Part shown: in pieces, positions 17,308 to 26,591 of the stretch
Layout: each line of letters begins with the position of its first letter
Position numbering within the stretch: the first letter of the stretch is position 1
Assembly (NCBI RefSeq): GCF_001029285.1
Contig: NZ_LDZY01000021.1
Coordinates: forward strand, 1-32,803
Reading direction: 5' to 3'
Length of the DNA: 32,803 bases
DNA from: Desulfosporosinus acididurans
Lineage (GTDB): Bacteria; Bacillota; Desulfitobacteriia; Desulfitobacteriales; Desulfitobacteriaceae
The notes under the pieces: model-generated
What the model was told of the DNA's origin: nothing
Database searches by the model: none
The model's input: the letters and a program-made list of their open reading frames with translations, nothing else
Position numbers and translations under genes: made by a program

Positions 17308-19038
17308 ATGGCACAGCATCTTTCTATTCGTATTCCATGGAAAGACAACGGCTACAGCGGACTGGTATGTGACAAGCCTTGCTACAACAATGCTTGCCTG
17401 CGGTTAAGAAACATTTCTGACAACAAGGATGACGAATTTGAGGAAACTCTCAAAGGGAGCCCTATTGCTGGTCATGAGCACGAAATACCTTGCGTGTCTG
17501 AGGGCGGCGTTTTCATGTCTGCAAAGCAACATTCGAGGATTAACATACACCCGTATAAGGAGTCTAATCCAGCTACACACGGACATTTTCGGGAAACGGA
17601 GTTGCTATATCCACCTTACTCTTTACCCGCCAGACCATTCGCTTGGACAATGCTCCGCAAAGGAAATGACCGAGAAGATCAGAATATTCGCCGACTTGCG
17701 GACAGATATAATATCGACTATGACCCTGCGAGAGAACCGGAGTTGTCGTTTACAACAAATTGGATACAGGATTCAGTAAACCAACGGGCAATTTTTAAGA
17801 CATTTTATGAAGACGTGACCCCGAACCAATCTTTGGTGATTGCATATGCGAAGCAAGTCCCCTTTATTGATGATTCAAAGCGAGTAGTTATGGGCATCGG
17901 TTTTGTGAAGTCAGTAACCAAACCGCCTGAACATAAGCATACAAATGACGGAACACTGCGCTCCATCCTCTGGGAAACAATGATCGGTCATTCTATTCGC
18001 AACGTCCGTAAGGATGGTTTCTTGCTTCCGTATGGGGATATGATGAAATACGCCGAAACACACCCTGATTTTGACATTAGATCAGTAACCGTCTTCGCTG
18101 AGGATGAATACTTCGATGAGTTCTCCTATGCTACTGAACATCTTTCGTATGATGCCGTCATCAGTGTTCTGCTTCAGACACTTAAAGCTTTGGAGATAAT
18201 TAAGGAATGCATACCTGGCAACTGGCAAGATTGCATTGACTGGACGAATCAACGGCTTATGGAAGTATGGCAAGACCGCGGCTCCTTTCCAGGGTTGGGA
18301 TCAATGCTATGCGCTGTCGGTTTCAAGTTCGGCATTGTGCTTGCAAATGAGATTAAAAGGATAATAAACAATAGTGTAGCGTTTGAGGAATATGTCGCTC
18401 AGGTATTGCAAAGTCCGGAAAATTACTTTAGTGCTGATATCGCCAATTCGATTGGCAGAACAGAACAGGGTTCTTTTTTCGCTCTCTCCGGTGATCGTAA
18501 ATCGCTATTCTGGCTTCTTTCTCGCCTGTCTTTGAGTGTTGAGCAAGCTAATGCCCTGTTTAACACCGAATACAGGCAAAAGGCGAAGATTGACTGTTCG
18601 GACAAAGAAATCATCGAGAACCCATATTTACTATATGAACGGACAAGGATGTGCGCCGACGAGTTGAAAATGGCCGTTCGCAAAGTTGATATGGCGGTAT
18701 TCCCACCTAAAGAACTGCGTGATTTGTATCCTCTTGCCGCTCCGACGGCACTCGACTCGGAAAACGATGAACGCCGAATCAGAGCAATCGCTATCAGTGT
18801 ATTGGAAAATCAGGCTGAGAGCGGACATACCGTGTATCCTCAAAACAAACTCATCATTGACATTAACGAGCTGCCCATAGAGCCGGGGTGTCTGGTTTCG
18901 AGCGATATTTTCAAAAGTATACAGGGTTTTCTTTCGGAAGAGCTTATGCCTGTGGAGTGTGCCGATGGAACCATTGCTTATCAGCTAAGCCGTCTTGCCC
19001 AGATTGACGATATTATTCGTAGGTCTGTAAACAAGTGA
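17308..19038 (+). CDS. N-terminal part of a helicase-nuclease protein, cut by an in-frame TGA
   Basis: A 576-residue frame starting at ATG 17308 after an ACGGAGG ribosome site. The region 1-550 has no recognised domain. It includes a Cys/His-containing start (CDKPCYNNAC), an aromatic middle section and a helical C-terminal part rich in Leu. TGA at 19036-19038 ends it after IIRRSVNK, but the same frame stays open straight into the ATPase of the next entry for 49 codons without any ATG, GTG or TTG. The natural reading is one protein of about 1,233 codons with a nonsense change; CGA (Arg) to TGA would need one substitution. As written, the product lacks its motor and nuclease. Confidence 0.75.
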   Translation: MAQHLSIRIPWKDNGYSGLVCDKPCYNNACLRLRNISDNKDDEFEETLKGSPIAGHEHEIPCVSEGGVFMSAKQHSRINIHPYKESNPATHGHFRETELLYPPYSLPARPFAWTMLRKGNDREDQNIRRLADRYNIDYDPAREPELSFTTNWIQDSVNQRAIFKTFYEDVTPNQSLVIAYAKQVPFIDDSKRVVMGIGFVKSVTKPPEHKHTNDGTLRSILWETMIGHSIRNVRKDGFLLPYGDMMKYAETHPDFDIRSVTVFAEDEYFDEFSYATEHLSYDAVISVLLQTLKALEIIKECIPGNWQDCIDWTNQRLMEVWQDRGSFPGLGSMLCAVGFKFGIVLANEIKRIINNSVAFEEYVAQVLQSPENYFSADIANSIGRTEQGSFFALSGDRKSLFWLLSRLSLSVEQANALFNTEYRQKAKIDCSDKEIIENPYLLYERTRMCADELKMAVRKVDMAVFPPKELRDLYPLAAPTALDSENDERRIRAIAISVLENQAESGHTVYPQNKLIIDINELPIEPGCLVSSDIFKSIQGFLSEELMPVECADGTIAYQLSRLAQIDDIIRRSVNK

Positions 19039-19185
19039 GTAAGTGCAAAAAGGCACGTCGTTCCTGAAAACTGGAGGAATCTTGTAGATTCCGCCTTTGG
19101 TGCGAATGCGGATGACGATTCAGAGAAACGCGCCCGTGAGGAAAAATCAGCCATTCTTAAGGAACTTGCAGAAGCTCGAATTTCT

Positions 19186-21009
19186 GTGCTTGTCGGCGGA
19201 GCCGGTACAGGCAAAACGACGTTGCTGTCGTTATTGTGTAAATCACCGCAAATTCGTGATGGTGGCGTACTTTTGCTTGCCCCTACCGGAAAAGCAAGGG
19301 TTCGAATGAGTCAAGCCATGCAGCGGCAGGGCGTTTCAAGCAACGCCAAGACTGTCGCGCAGTTTCTAATCCAGAACGGTAGATTCGACTACAATACGAT
19401 GCGCTATCAGTTATCGGACGCAGAAGTAAAGGACGTGCCATTTACCGTTATTGTTGATGAATGCTCTATGCTTACTGAAGAGATGTTCGGTGCGTTAATG
19501 CAGGCTCTGCGTAAGGCACAGCGTATCATTTTCGTCGGTGACCCCAACCAACTGCCGCCCATTGGCGCGGGCAGACCATTTGTTGACCTTGTTCGATACT
19601 TGAAAATGGATATTCCGTTGTTCCCGCGAGTAGGAAAAAGCTATGGCGAACTAATCGTCACCCGTCGTCAAAAAAATACAGACGGCAAAGAGCGTACTGA
19701 CACTGCACTCGCTGAATGGTATGCTGACACTACCGCCGAACTTGACGATGAGATATTCGTACGGCTACAAGGTAATAACTGCGGTAAAAATGTCACTTTC
19801 AAGATGTGGTCTACGCCGGAGGAACTTGAAAGCTTGGTCTTGCAGACTGTGGCCGAAGAGGTCGGCATGAAAAGTGTTGACGACGTTAATGGGTTTAACA
19901 TCAGTCTTGGCGGGACTGTCGGTCAGTATACTTATTTCAACCTCGGTTGTGCTGACAAATCTGAGAGTTGGCAAGTCTTGGCTCCAATACGAGGTTTGCC
20001 ATACGGCGTCGCAAACATCAACCACATCATCCATAGCAAATATCGTGAGAACTATCTTGAGTTGGCGAAGGAATCGTATTTCTGGAATAGAAAAATACCA
20101 AGACCTATTGGCGCAGAAGGCATTGTTTATGGAGATAAGGTCATCAATGTTATAAACACCAAGCGCAAAGCCTATCCAGACAACGCGGGTTCTATTCATT
20201 ACGTCGCTAATGGCGAAATAGGTGTCGCATTTTCAAATTGGGTAAAGAAAGACGACAGTGCTAAAGTCCGCAGTATGAAACTTGGTGGGTTAAAGGTCGA
20301 ATTTTCCTCACAGAAAGGGTACTCTTACCAATACGAAGGTAGGGATTTTGGTGAAGAGACTGACGCTGTCCTTGAACTTGCTTACGCTCTCACTGTCCAT
20401 AAGGCGCAGGGCAGCGAGTTTGGTAAGGTCATTCTGGTGATAAACGAACCGTGTGGTTTGCTCTCAAAGGAACTGCTCTATACTGCAATTACGCGGCAAA
20501 CCGATCGGCTTGTTATTCTTTACAACGCCGAGGCGTATCACCTGCGAAATTACTCATCGAGAGCGTTTTCCGACATCGCCAGACGTTTTACTTGCCTGTT
20601 TGAGAAACCCGAAATCGTTAAATTCAAGCAGCGATATTATGAAGCTTCGCTTATACATAAAACTCTTAAGGGTGAACTTGTGCGTTCAAAATCCGAGGTG
20701 ATTATAGCTAATATGCTCTATGAAGCGGGAATTCCTTATGAATACGAAAAGGAACTATCCCTCGGCGAGGACGGCACACGAATCCCTGATTTCACAATCG
20801 ACGATGCTGAAAGCGGTATGCTCTATTACTGGGAACACTGCGGCATGATGTCGGACAGGCACTACCGCCAGCGGTGGGAAGAAAAGAAAGCAGTATACGC
20901 CAAACACGACATCATTGAGGGAGAAAACCTGATTGTGTCTTACGATGACATGAACGGTAGCATTGACTCCGTGGCGATAAAGGCTCTTATTGAGAAATAT
21001 CTGCAGTAA
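19186..21009 (+). CDS. RecD-like SF1 helicase with C-terminal PD-(D/E)xK nuclease (continuation after the TGA)
   Basis: The frame is open from 19039; the first standard start codon is GTG 19186, inside the strand leading into the P-loop, so independent initiation would damage the fold. Motifs in order: VGGAGTGKTTLL (Walker A), VDECSML (Walker B), VGDPNQLPPIGAG (motif III), LTVHKAQGSEF (motif V) and LLYTAITRQTDRLVI (motif VI), which is an SF1B RecD-like set. The last 130 residues read LVRSKSEVIIANMLYEAGIP, then RIPDFTI, YYWEHCGM and EKKAVY. This has a predicted endonuclease-like pattern (Asp in PDF, Glu in WEH, a following Lys). With the preceding gene it forms a DNA helicase-nuclease attached to the type I operon. 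Whether full-length protein is made depends on the TGA. Confidence 0.82.
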   Translation: MLVGGAGTGKTTLLSLLCKSPQIRDGGVLLLAPTGKARVRMSQAMQRQGVSSNAKTVAQFLIQNGRFDYNTMRYQLSDAEVKDVPFTVIVDECSMLTEEMFGALMQALRKAQRIIFVGDPNQLPPIGAGRPFVDLVRYLKMDIPLFPRVGKSYGELIVTRRQKNTDGKERTDTALAEWYADTTAELDDEIFVRLQGNNCGKNVTFKMWSTPEELESLVLQTVAEEVGMKSVDDVNGFNISLGGTVGQYTYFNLGCADKSESWQVLAPIRGLPYGVANINHIIHSKYRENYLELAKESYFWNRKIPRPIGAEGIVYGDKVINVINTKRKAYPDNAGSIHYVANGEIGVAFSNWVKKDDSAKVRSMKLGGLKVEFSSQKGYSYQYEGRDFGEETDAVLELAYALTVHKAQGSEFGKVILVINEPCGLLSKELLYTAITRQTDRLVILYNAEAYHLRNYSSRAFSDIARRFTCLFEKPEIVKFKQRYYEASLIHKTLKGELVRSKSEVIIANMLYEAGIPYEYEKELSLGEDGTRIPDFTIDDAESGMLYYWEHCGMMSDRHYRQRWEEKKAVYAKHDIIEGENLIVSYDDMNGSIDSVAIKALIEKYLQ

Positions 21010-21037
21010 TAATCTAAACGCAGAACGGGGTGGTACC

Positions 21038-24000
21038 ATGATGGATAAACAACAGGCCATTTACTTCGAAGCATTAACCGCCGATGCGATGGAATCAGCA
21101 AAGGCACTTGAATCCTTTCGCTTAAGAGGTGTTAAAAATAGCGTGGTCGAGAAATACTCCGACCAAGCACACTTCATATATGAACTGCTCCAAAATGCTG
21201 ACGATGCGAAGGCAACGTCGGCCCGCTTTGAGTTGTTCAGGGACAGGCTTGTGTTTGCTCATAATGGTATACGCCGCTTTTCGGTTTCTAATCCTGCGAC
21301 GGAGGCAGAAGACCTTGAACGTGGAACGCTCGGTGATATAAACGCGATTACTGCGGTCGGTGGTTCTAACAAAACCGACGAAGCCACTATAGGCAAATTC
21401 GGCGTAGGATTTAAGGCGGTGTTCCAGTACACCGCCACCCCTCACATTTATGGCCCGAACGTATTTTTCAAAATTGAGCGTTTCATTGTTCCCATCCGTC
21501 TCGAAGAGGACTATCCGGGCAGACGGGACGGTGAAACTTTGTTTGTCTTCCCATTTGACCACGATAAGCGTAGCGTGGAAGAAGCGTATGCCGACATTTC
21601 CGAAAAATTACGCTCTTTAGATTACCCGCTCTTGTTCCTGTCAAATCTAAAGGAAATTGAATTCAAGGTTTCTGGTATACTCGGATTATATGGGAAGACC
21701 GTCGAGGAACGGTATGATTTCAATGGCACAACCGCCGAATTTATCAGACTTACTCAAAACGACGGGGCAAACCGAGAAGAACTCTATGACAATTTACTAT
21801 GGCTGTTTTCTCGCAATGACGGGAAAGATCACACATATTCTGTCGGGTATTTCATTGATGGAGAGGGAAACTTAATTCCCAAAACACATAGTGCGTTCTG
21901 CTTTTTCCCCACTAAGGAAGTTACCGGACTGAACTTCATTATTCACGCCCCGTTCCTGCTCACTGATAGCCGTGAGGGAATTCGTGCGGGTGTCCAGCAC
22001 AACCTCCACATGATTTCCTTGCTGTCGGAGTTGGCGGCTGATGGTCTTGTTTATCTCAAGGACATAGGGCAATCGAGAACCGTACCGCTAATTGATGACA
22101 ATATCTTTGACATAGTGCCGTATGACGAGAGCGGTTTCAGTGATGTAAATAGCAAGAAAAACATATCGTTCAAGCCGTTCTACATAGCAATAAAAGAGTG
22201 TTTTGAAACCGAGGCCATTATACCTACTTTGGAGAATGGCTACGTGTCTTCCTCGGACGCTTATTGGGGCGGCGTTGATAATAGTCAGTTGGCTGAAGTA
22301 TTCTCGAACAACCAATTAGCTTTCTTAACCAAAAATGAAAATGCGAGGTGGGCATTTGCTTCTCTTAGTACTCCACGTAGTGCTGGCAGAAGCGTGAAGT
22401 TCGACTACATACGGGCGATTGTCGGGAATATCGTCACTGATAATGCCATCATCGACTTGATAAGCAAGGTCTTTATTGAATCACAGAAAATTGAGTGGCT
22501 ACACTCCCTGTATAAGTACATTTCGGCAAACGCAGAACGTACTAAGCGTATAAAAACAAAGCCCATTTTTCTCGATTCGGCTGGAAAAGCCGTCGCCGCT
22601 TATGATGTCAAAGAACAAGCAATTCTGTTTTTGCCCTTAGATGGTGGAAGTGGCTACACCACCGTTAATGAATCCCTGCTGCAAAATGAGGACACCCTTG
22701 AATTTATTAAGCGAATAGGGGTCAGCGAGCCATCTCTGCGAGACGAGATTTATAATATCATTCTCCCACAATACAAAGATGGTGCTTCTATCTCTACTAA
22801 ACCGCACTTTAAAAAGTTCTTCCAATACTACCTATCTTGTCCCCAGACCACAGTTAAGTCATTCATCGATTTGCTGCGCGGTCAGAAATTTGTTTTATGC
22901 CACTCCAAGGATGACGAAAAGCAATATCGAGCTGCGCCAAGCAGTCTATACTTGCCGTTTGAATCTTTACCTTTGTGGTTTGCCGCAAAGCCAGCGACAC
23001 TACTTGTTTGCTTTGATGAATACCTTGAATTGCTTGGAAGTGATAAAGAAGAGGAACTCGTCAGATTTTTCACCGACCTAGGTGTTAAAGATACACCTAG
23101 GGTATTACAGCGTACTCTTACGGAAGATGAAGCTTATGCGATAAAGCCACGATACGATTGGTCACAGCCCACATATTATAATATGAATACCCGTAAATGG
23201 TCCGAACGGTATATCGATGGATGTAAAGAAAACATCGAGCAAATTATCGTAGAGCAAGACTCCGCATTATCCGTGGCAACGTGGAATCAGTTACTTAGAT
23301 TTGTCGAGTATGGTGTTTTCAAAGACCGCTATTCGTGGTCACGGGATAGTGTTTTGTTCGGGAAATATGAGTATTTCTATCGATCGCAACAAACTGAATC
23401 ATTTGACTCAAATGAAGCAAAACGCCTACGCACACAGCCGTGGCTTATGAATAGCGATGACGATTTTGTATCTGCAAGCGAACTGACCGTCCAAACCCTG
23501 AGCCCACAATATGAAGTATCGGTCGATGAGGCGCTTGAATTATTTCGCATTTTAGGCATCAAAGAAGAAGCTGTTGAAGAACTTGACGAGGATGACGATA
23601 TTACCTCTTTGGGCGAACAGTTGGGACTATCCGAGGAAGAACAGCGGCAGGCTTTATTGGAGTTTGCCAGCCGCAAAAAGGCTACCGAAAACAACGAAGA
23701 TTGGGAGGCCGGTGATGATTATGAAGACGCGGGCTTGTTTGACGACGAAAGCGACGATGATGAAATTAAGGATGCTTCTCCTATAAGTCCGTCCATCAAG
23801 CGAGTAGGAAAGGAAATTACGAAGCGAGCATCTTCTGCGCCCAAACTGCGACCAGCGAAACAAGATGACACGTCCGATGATGCTCCCACAGATGAGGACG
23901 ATTATTCGAGACAGACAGTAGACATCAGCAAGAAAATCGAGAGGGTAAAGGAACAGGCTGAACGCGAAATACAGGAAATCGCCAGATTGGAAGACCTAAA

Positions 24001-25873
24001 GCAACAGGCACAGGAAGCGGACATCTACTCATACGGATGGTTCAAAGCCCTTCTTGAACTCGAATCGCTTAACAGCGGTGAAAATAACGCTACAAGCCGT
24101 GAAATATCGATATCCTTTGCAAAAGTTGAACTTGAAGTGGGTACGTCCAGAACTCTGATTTTGAAGCACCCCAGCCGTTACATCCCACAGTCGATGGAAG
24201 ACCTTGCCGACATTCCCCTAGAACTACACTTTGCAGATCAACCGATGGTTAAGGTCGCTGTCGAAGTCGTGAATGTAAAATCATATACGCTTAGAGCAAA
24301 ACTTCGCACAAACGCTCAGATTGACAGCGTTGACCTTTCAAAGGTAACCGAGGCTCGGATTGTAGCGCGAAACCCTGTGTTCCTGATAGAGGAACTACGG
24401 AAAGCTTTTATAAAGCTTGGCGAAGACAACGGGTACAATGAAGACTTCAATATGCAGGATAACTTATGTGAGAACATTGAGTTTGTTTTTGGCCCACCTG
24501 GAACAGGCAAAACTACTTACGTTTCAAGGAATGTTATTCTCCCGATGATGAAGTCTGCGGATGATTTGAAGGTACTCGTCCTAACTCCGACAAACAAATC
24601 TGCGGATGTGCTTGTGCGTCGCCTGATGGAAAGTATGGGGGTTGACCAGAGCTATTTGAATTGGTTGGTGCGTTTCGGGGCTACAAATGATAACGCTATT
24701 GAGCAAAGCGGTGTTTTTCGTGACAAGACCTTTGACATCCGTACCTTATCCAGAAATGTGATTGTCACTACTATCGCACGTTTTCCATATGATTATTTTC
24801 TACCAGATGAAGGTACACGGCTTCATTTGAGTGCCTTGAAGTGGGATTACATTGTTATTGATGAAGCGTCCATGATTCCACTTGCGAACATTGTTTATCC
24901 GCTTTACAAAAAGGCACCAGCAAAGTTTATAATTGCAGGCGATCCGTTCCAAATCGAGCCAATAACAACGGTTGATGAGTGGAAAAACAAGAACATCTAT
25001 ACGATGGTCGAATTGGATTCATTTACTGCTCCGACGACGGTGCCACACGCATATCACGTTGAACTGCTAACGACCCAGTACAGAAGTATACCTGATATTG
25101 GAGAGGTGTTCAGCCACTTTGCCTATGGCGGGGTTCTGAAGCACTTTCGCACCACTAAAAGTCAACGTCCGCTACCGATTGAGGAATTTATCGATATAAA
25201 GCCATTGAGTATCATAAAGTTCCCCGTGAGTAAGTTCGAAAGCATTTACCGGCCGAAGCGGTTACAGGGTAAAACACCATATCAGGTGTATTCTGCACTC
25301 TTCGCTTTTGAGTTCGTGAAATATATTTCGTCGATTATTGAATTGGTGAAAGGGGACGAGGAGTTCCGAATCGGTCTAATTGCACCATATCGAGCACAGG
25401 CTGATTTGATTGATAAATTAATGACCTCTGTTGTCTTGCCAAAGAATATCGACGTTCAGGTTGGCACAATCCACGGCTTCCAAGGCGACGAATGCGACAT
25501 TATCATTGCACTCTTCAACCCGCCGCCATCAATAACAACTCACAAGGATATGTTCCTTAACAAGCTAAACATTGTAAATGTTTCAATAAGCCGCGCAAGA
25601 GATTACTTATTTATACTTATGCCGGATGATGCTACCGAAAATGTGGGAAACCTCTCGCTTATAAAAAAGGTAGAGCGGCTCTGCAAAGAGCAGCCTGAGT
25701 GGAGTGAGCAGCAGTCTCCAACCATCGAAGAGGTAATGTTTGGTAGCAAAACTTACCTTGAAGACAATTCCTTTTCAACAAGCCACCAACTGGTGAATGT
25801 GTACGGTAAGCCCGAAAAACGGTACGAAGTCAGAAGCGAGGACAACGCAGTCGACGTTCAGATTCACGAGTAA
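21038..25873 (+). CDS. Sacsin/HSP90-type ATPase fused to an SF1 (Upf1/DNA2-like) helicase
   Basis: A 1,611-residue protein; ATG 21038 (the first of two adjacent ATGs) follows GGGGTGG. Residues about 30-220 are a GHKL ATP-binding domain with FIYELLQNADDA (N-box, about 46-57) and GKFGVGFKAVFQYT (about 119), as in sacsin and bacterial relatives. A long middle region (about 230-830) has no visible motif. An acidic, disordered-looking segment and coiled coil follow (about 850-1000). The C-terminal helicase has FGPPGTGKTT (about 1151-1160), VIDEASMIPLA (about 1272), AGDPFQIEPI, VGTIHGFQGDECDI and VNVSISRARDYL. GHKL domains open and close on ATP binding, so a clamp feeding a motor is a reasonable inference. 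It is a neighbour of the helicase-nuclease in the same operon. Confidence 0.88.
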   Translation: MMDKQQAIYFEALTADAMESAKALESFRLRGVKNSVVEKYSDQAHFIYELLQNADDAKATSARFELFRDRLVFAHNGIRRFSVSNPATEAEDLERGTLGDINAITAVGGSNKTDEATIGKFGVGFKAVFQYTATPHIYGPNVFFKIERFIVPIRLEEDYPGRRDGETLFVFPFDHDKRSVEEAYADISEKLRSLDYPLLFLSNLKEIEFKVSGILGLYGKTVEERYDFNGTTAEFIRLTQNDGANREELYDNLLWLFSRNDGKDHTYSVGYFIDGEGNLIPKTHSAFCFFPTKEVTGLNFIIHAPFLLTDSREGIRAGVQHNLHMISLLSELAADGLVYLKDIGQSRTVPLIDDNIFDIVPYDESGFSDVNSKKNISFKPFYIAIKECFETEAIIPTLENGYVSSSDAYWGGVDNSQLAEVFSNNQLAFLTKNENARWAFASLSTPRSAGRSVKFDYIRAIVGNIVTDNAIIDLISKVFIESQKIEWLHSLYKYISANAERTKRIKTKPIFLDSAGKAVAAYDVKEQAILFLPLDGGSGYTTVNESLLQNEDTLEFIKRIGVSEPSLRDEIYNIILPQYKDGASISTKPHFKKFFQYYLSCPQTTVKSFIDLLRGQKFVLCHSKDDEKQYRAAPSSLYLPFESLPLWFAAKPATLLVCFDEYLELLGSDKEEELVRFFTDLGVKDTPRVLQRTLTEDEAYAIKPRYDWSQPTYYNMNTRKWSERYIDGCKENIEQIIVEQDSALSVATWNQLLRFVEYGVFKDRYSWSRDSVLFGKYEYFYRSQQTESFDSNEAKRLRTQPWLMNSDDDFVSASELTVQTLSPQYEVSVDEALELFRILGIKEEAVEELDEDDDITSLGEQLGLSEEEQRQALLEFASRKKATENNEDWEAGDDYEDAGLFDDESDDDEIKDASPISPSIKRVGKEITKRASSAPKLRPAKQDDTSDDAPTDEDDYSRQTVDISKKIERVKEQAEREIQEIARLEDLKQQAQEADIYSYGWFKALLELESLNSGENNATSREISISFAKVELEVGTSRTLILKHPSRYIPQSMEDLADIPLELHFADQPMVKVAVEVVNVKSYTLRAKLRTNAQIDSVDLSKVTEARIVARNPVFLIEELRKAFIKLGEDNGYNEDFNMQDNLCENIEFVFGPPGTGKTTYVSRNVILPMMKSADDLKVLVLTPTNKSADVLVRRLMESMGVDQSYLNWLVRFGATNDNAIEQSGVFRDKTFDIRTLSRNVIVTTIARFPYDYFLPDEGTRLHLSALKWDYIVIDEASMIPLANIVYPLYKKAPAKFIIAGDPFQIEPITTVDEWKNKNIYTMVELDSFTAPTTVPHAYHVELLTTQYRSIPDIGEVFSHFAYGGVLKHFRTTKSQRPLPIEEFIDIKPLSIIKFPVSKFESIYRPKRLQGKTPYQVYSALFAFEFVKYISSIIELVKGDEEFRIGLIAPYRAQADLIDKLMTSVVLPKNIDVQVGTIHGFQGDECDIIIALFNPPPSITTHKDMFLNKLNIVNVSISRARDYLFILMPDDATENVGNLSLIKKVERLCKEQPEWSEQQSPTIEEVMFGSKTYLEDNSFSTSHQLVNVYGKPEKRYEVRSEDNAVDVQIHE

Positions 25874-25939
25874 CGTTAGCGTTAAGCAAGATAATTGCTT
25901 ATATAATATTCACGAAATGTTTGTGAGAGGGGAAACACT

Positions 25940-26179
25940 ATGAAAGGTAAACTCATTTATTCAAGTGAAGAGAATCATCCAGGATATGGTGCCGGAAGTG
26001 GCGACACAGAACGTTACGAATACGAATGCCCCTGTGGAAAAGGAAAGATCGTGGAAGAACACGATAATATTCCTGGGTTTCGTGAACATAACGTTTGGAT
26101 TGATTGCGCCGAATGCTCACAAAATTACGTTGTAAATACTGATAATGGTGTGCGTAATTGGGATTTACAAGAAAAGTAA
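25940..26179 (+). CDS. Small zinc-ribbon protein
   Basis: A 79-residue protein, ATG 25940 after GAGAGGGGAAAC. It begins MKGKLIYSSEENHPGYGAGS and then has a C-x-C pair (YECPCGKGK) and a C-x2-C pair (IDCAECSQNYV) about 25 residues later, a zinc-ribbon layout. The conserved HDNIPGFREH between them lacks a helix-turn-helix. I recall similar small proteins beside type I restriction loci, without a known role. It lies 66 bases after the large ATPase-helicase gene and is probably the last gene of the operon. Base composition is intermediate between operon and backbone. Confidence 0.7.
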   Translation: MKGKLIYSSEENHPGYGAGSGDTERYEYECPCGKGKIVEEHDNIPGFREHNVWIDCAECSQNYVVNTDNGVRNWDLQEK

Positions 26180-26206
26180 TTTAAGCACTCAATGATAACA
26201 GACAAT

Positions 26207-26354
26207 ATCGACTTGTTTCCGAGAACTGATAGAAGCCGCAATAATATTGTGGACATGTTTCCGCGCACGGAAAATTCCTATTAAAGCCACTATCGACTTA
26301 TTCCCGCGAACGGAGAAAAGGTGTAAAACGCCGTCGACTTATTTCCTTATACGA
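26207..26354 (+). repeat. Four degenerate tandem copies of an (I/V)DLFPRT-coding repeat
   Basis: ATCGACTTGTTTCCGAGAAC (26207), GTGGACATGTTTCCGCGCAC (26249), ATCGACTTATTCCCGCGAAC (26292) and GTCGACTTATTTCCTTATAC (26333) are spaced 42, 43 and 41 bases apart. Each would read (I/V)D(L/M)FP(R/Y)T. Copies 1, 2 and 4 share a frame; copy 3 is one base out. A 28-codon frame, 26192-26278, covers the first two but lacks a clear ribosome site. The motif resembles the VDMFP-x-T near the end of RlmCD/RumA-type rRNA methyltransferases. Confidence 0.65.
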
Positions 26355-26433
26355 AAAAGTATAAAAATACACACCAGACATTCATATGAACGTCTCGGTT
26401 GTAAATACCACATATTAAATTTTGTAAAGATAG

Positions 26434-26458
26434 CAAAAAGAGGAGATAACTCTCCTCT
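26434..26458 (-). terminator. Terminator for the minus-strand gene at 26592-27101
   Basis: Read on the minus strand, AGAGGAG pairs with CTCCTCT around a six-base loop and runs straight into TTTTT. It lies about 130 bases after the stop of the minus-strand gene. Confidence 0.75.
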
Positions 26459-26591
26459 ATAATGCCCTGCCTGGCCGCAGTTTTTATAACTATTCACTTG
26501 TGGCAGTCGCAAAACTTGCGATTCGGTTGCCCTTCTTATCTTATGTATAGTATAACACAAACTAAAGCTAATATGTACAGGGAAGCTAGGA

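Noticed and set aside
19036-19038. TGA read as selenocysteine
   Set aside because: The position is not a catalytic-looking Cys/Sec site, and no SECIS-like hairpin immediately after the TGA was evident. A nonsense change is simpler.
26207-26354. CRISPR array
   Set aside because: The units are about 20 bases, diverged, only four in number and spaced in codon multiples. There are no unique spacers of regular length and no cas genes.
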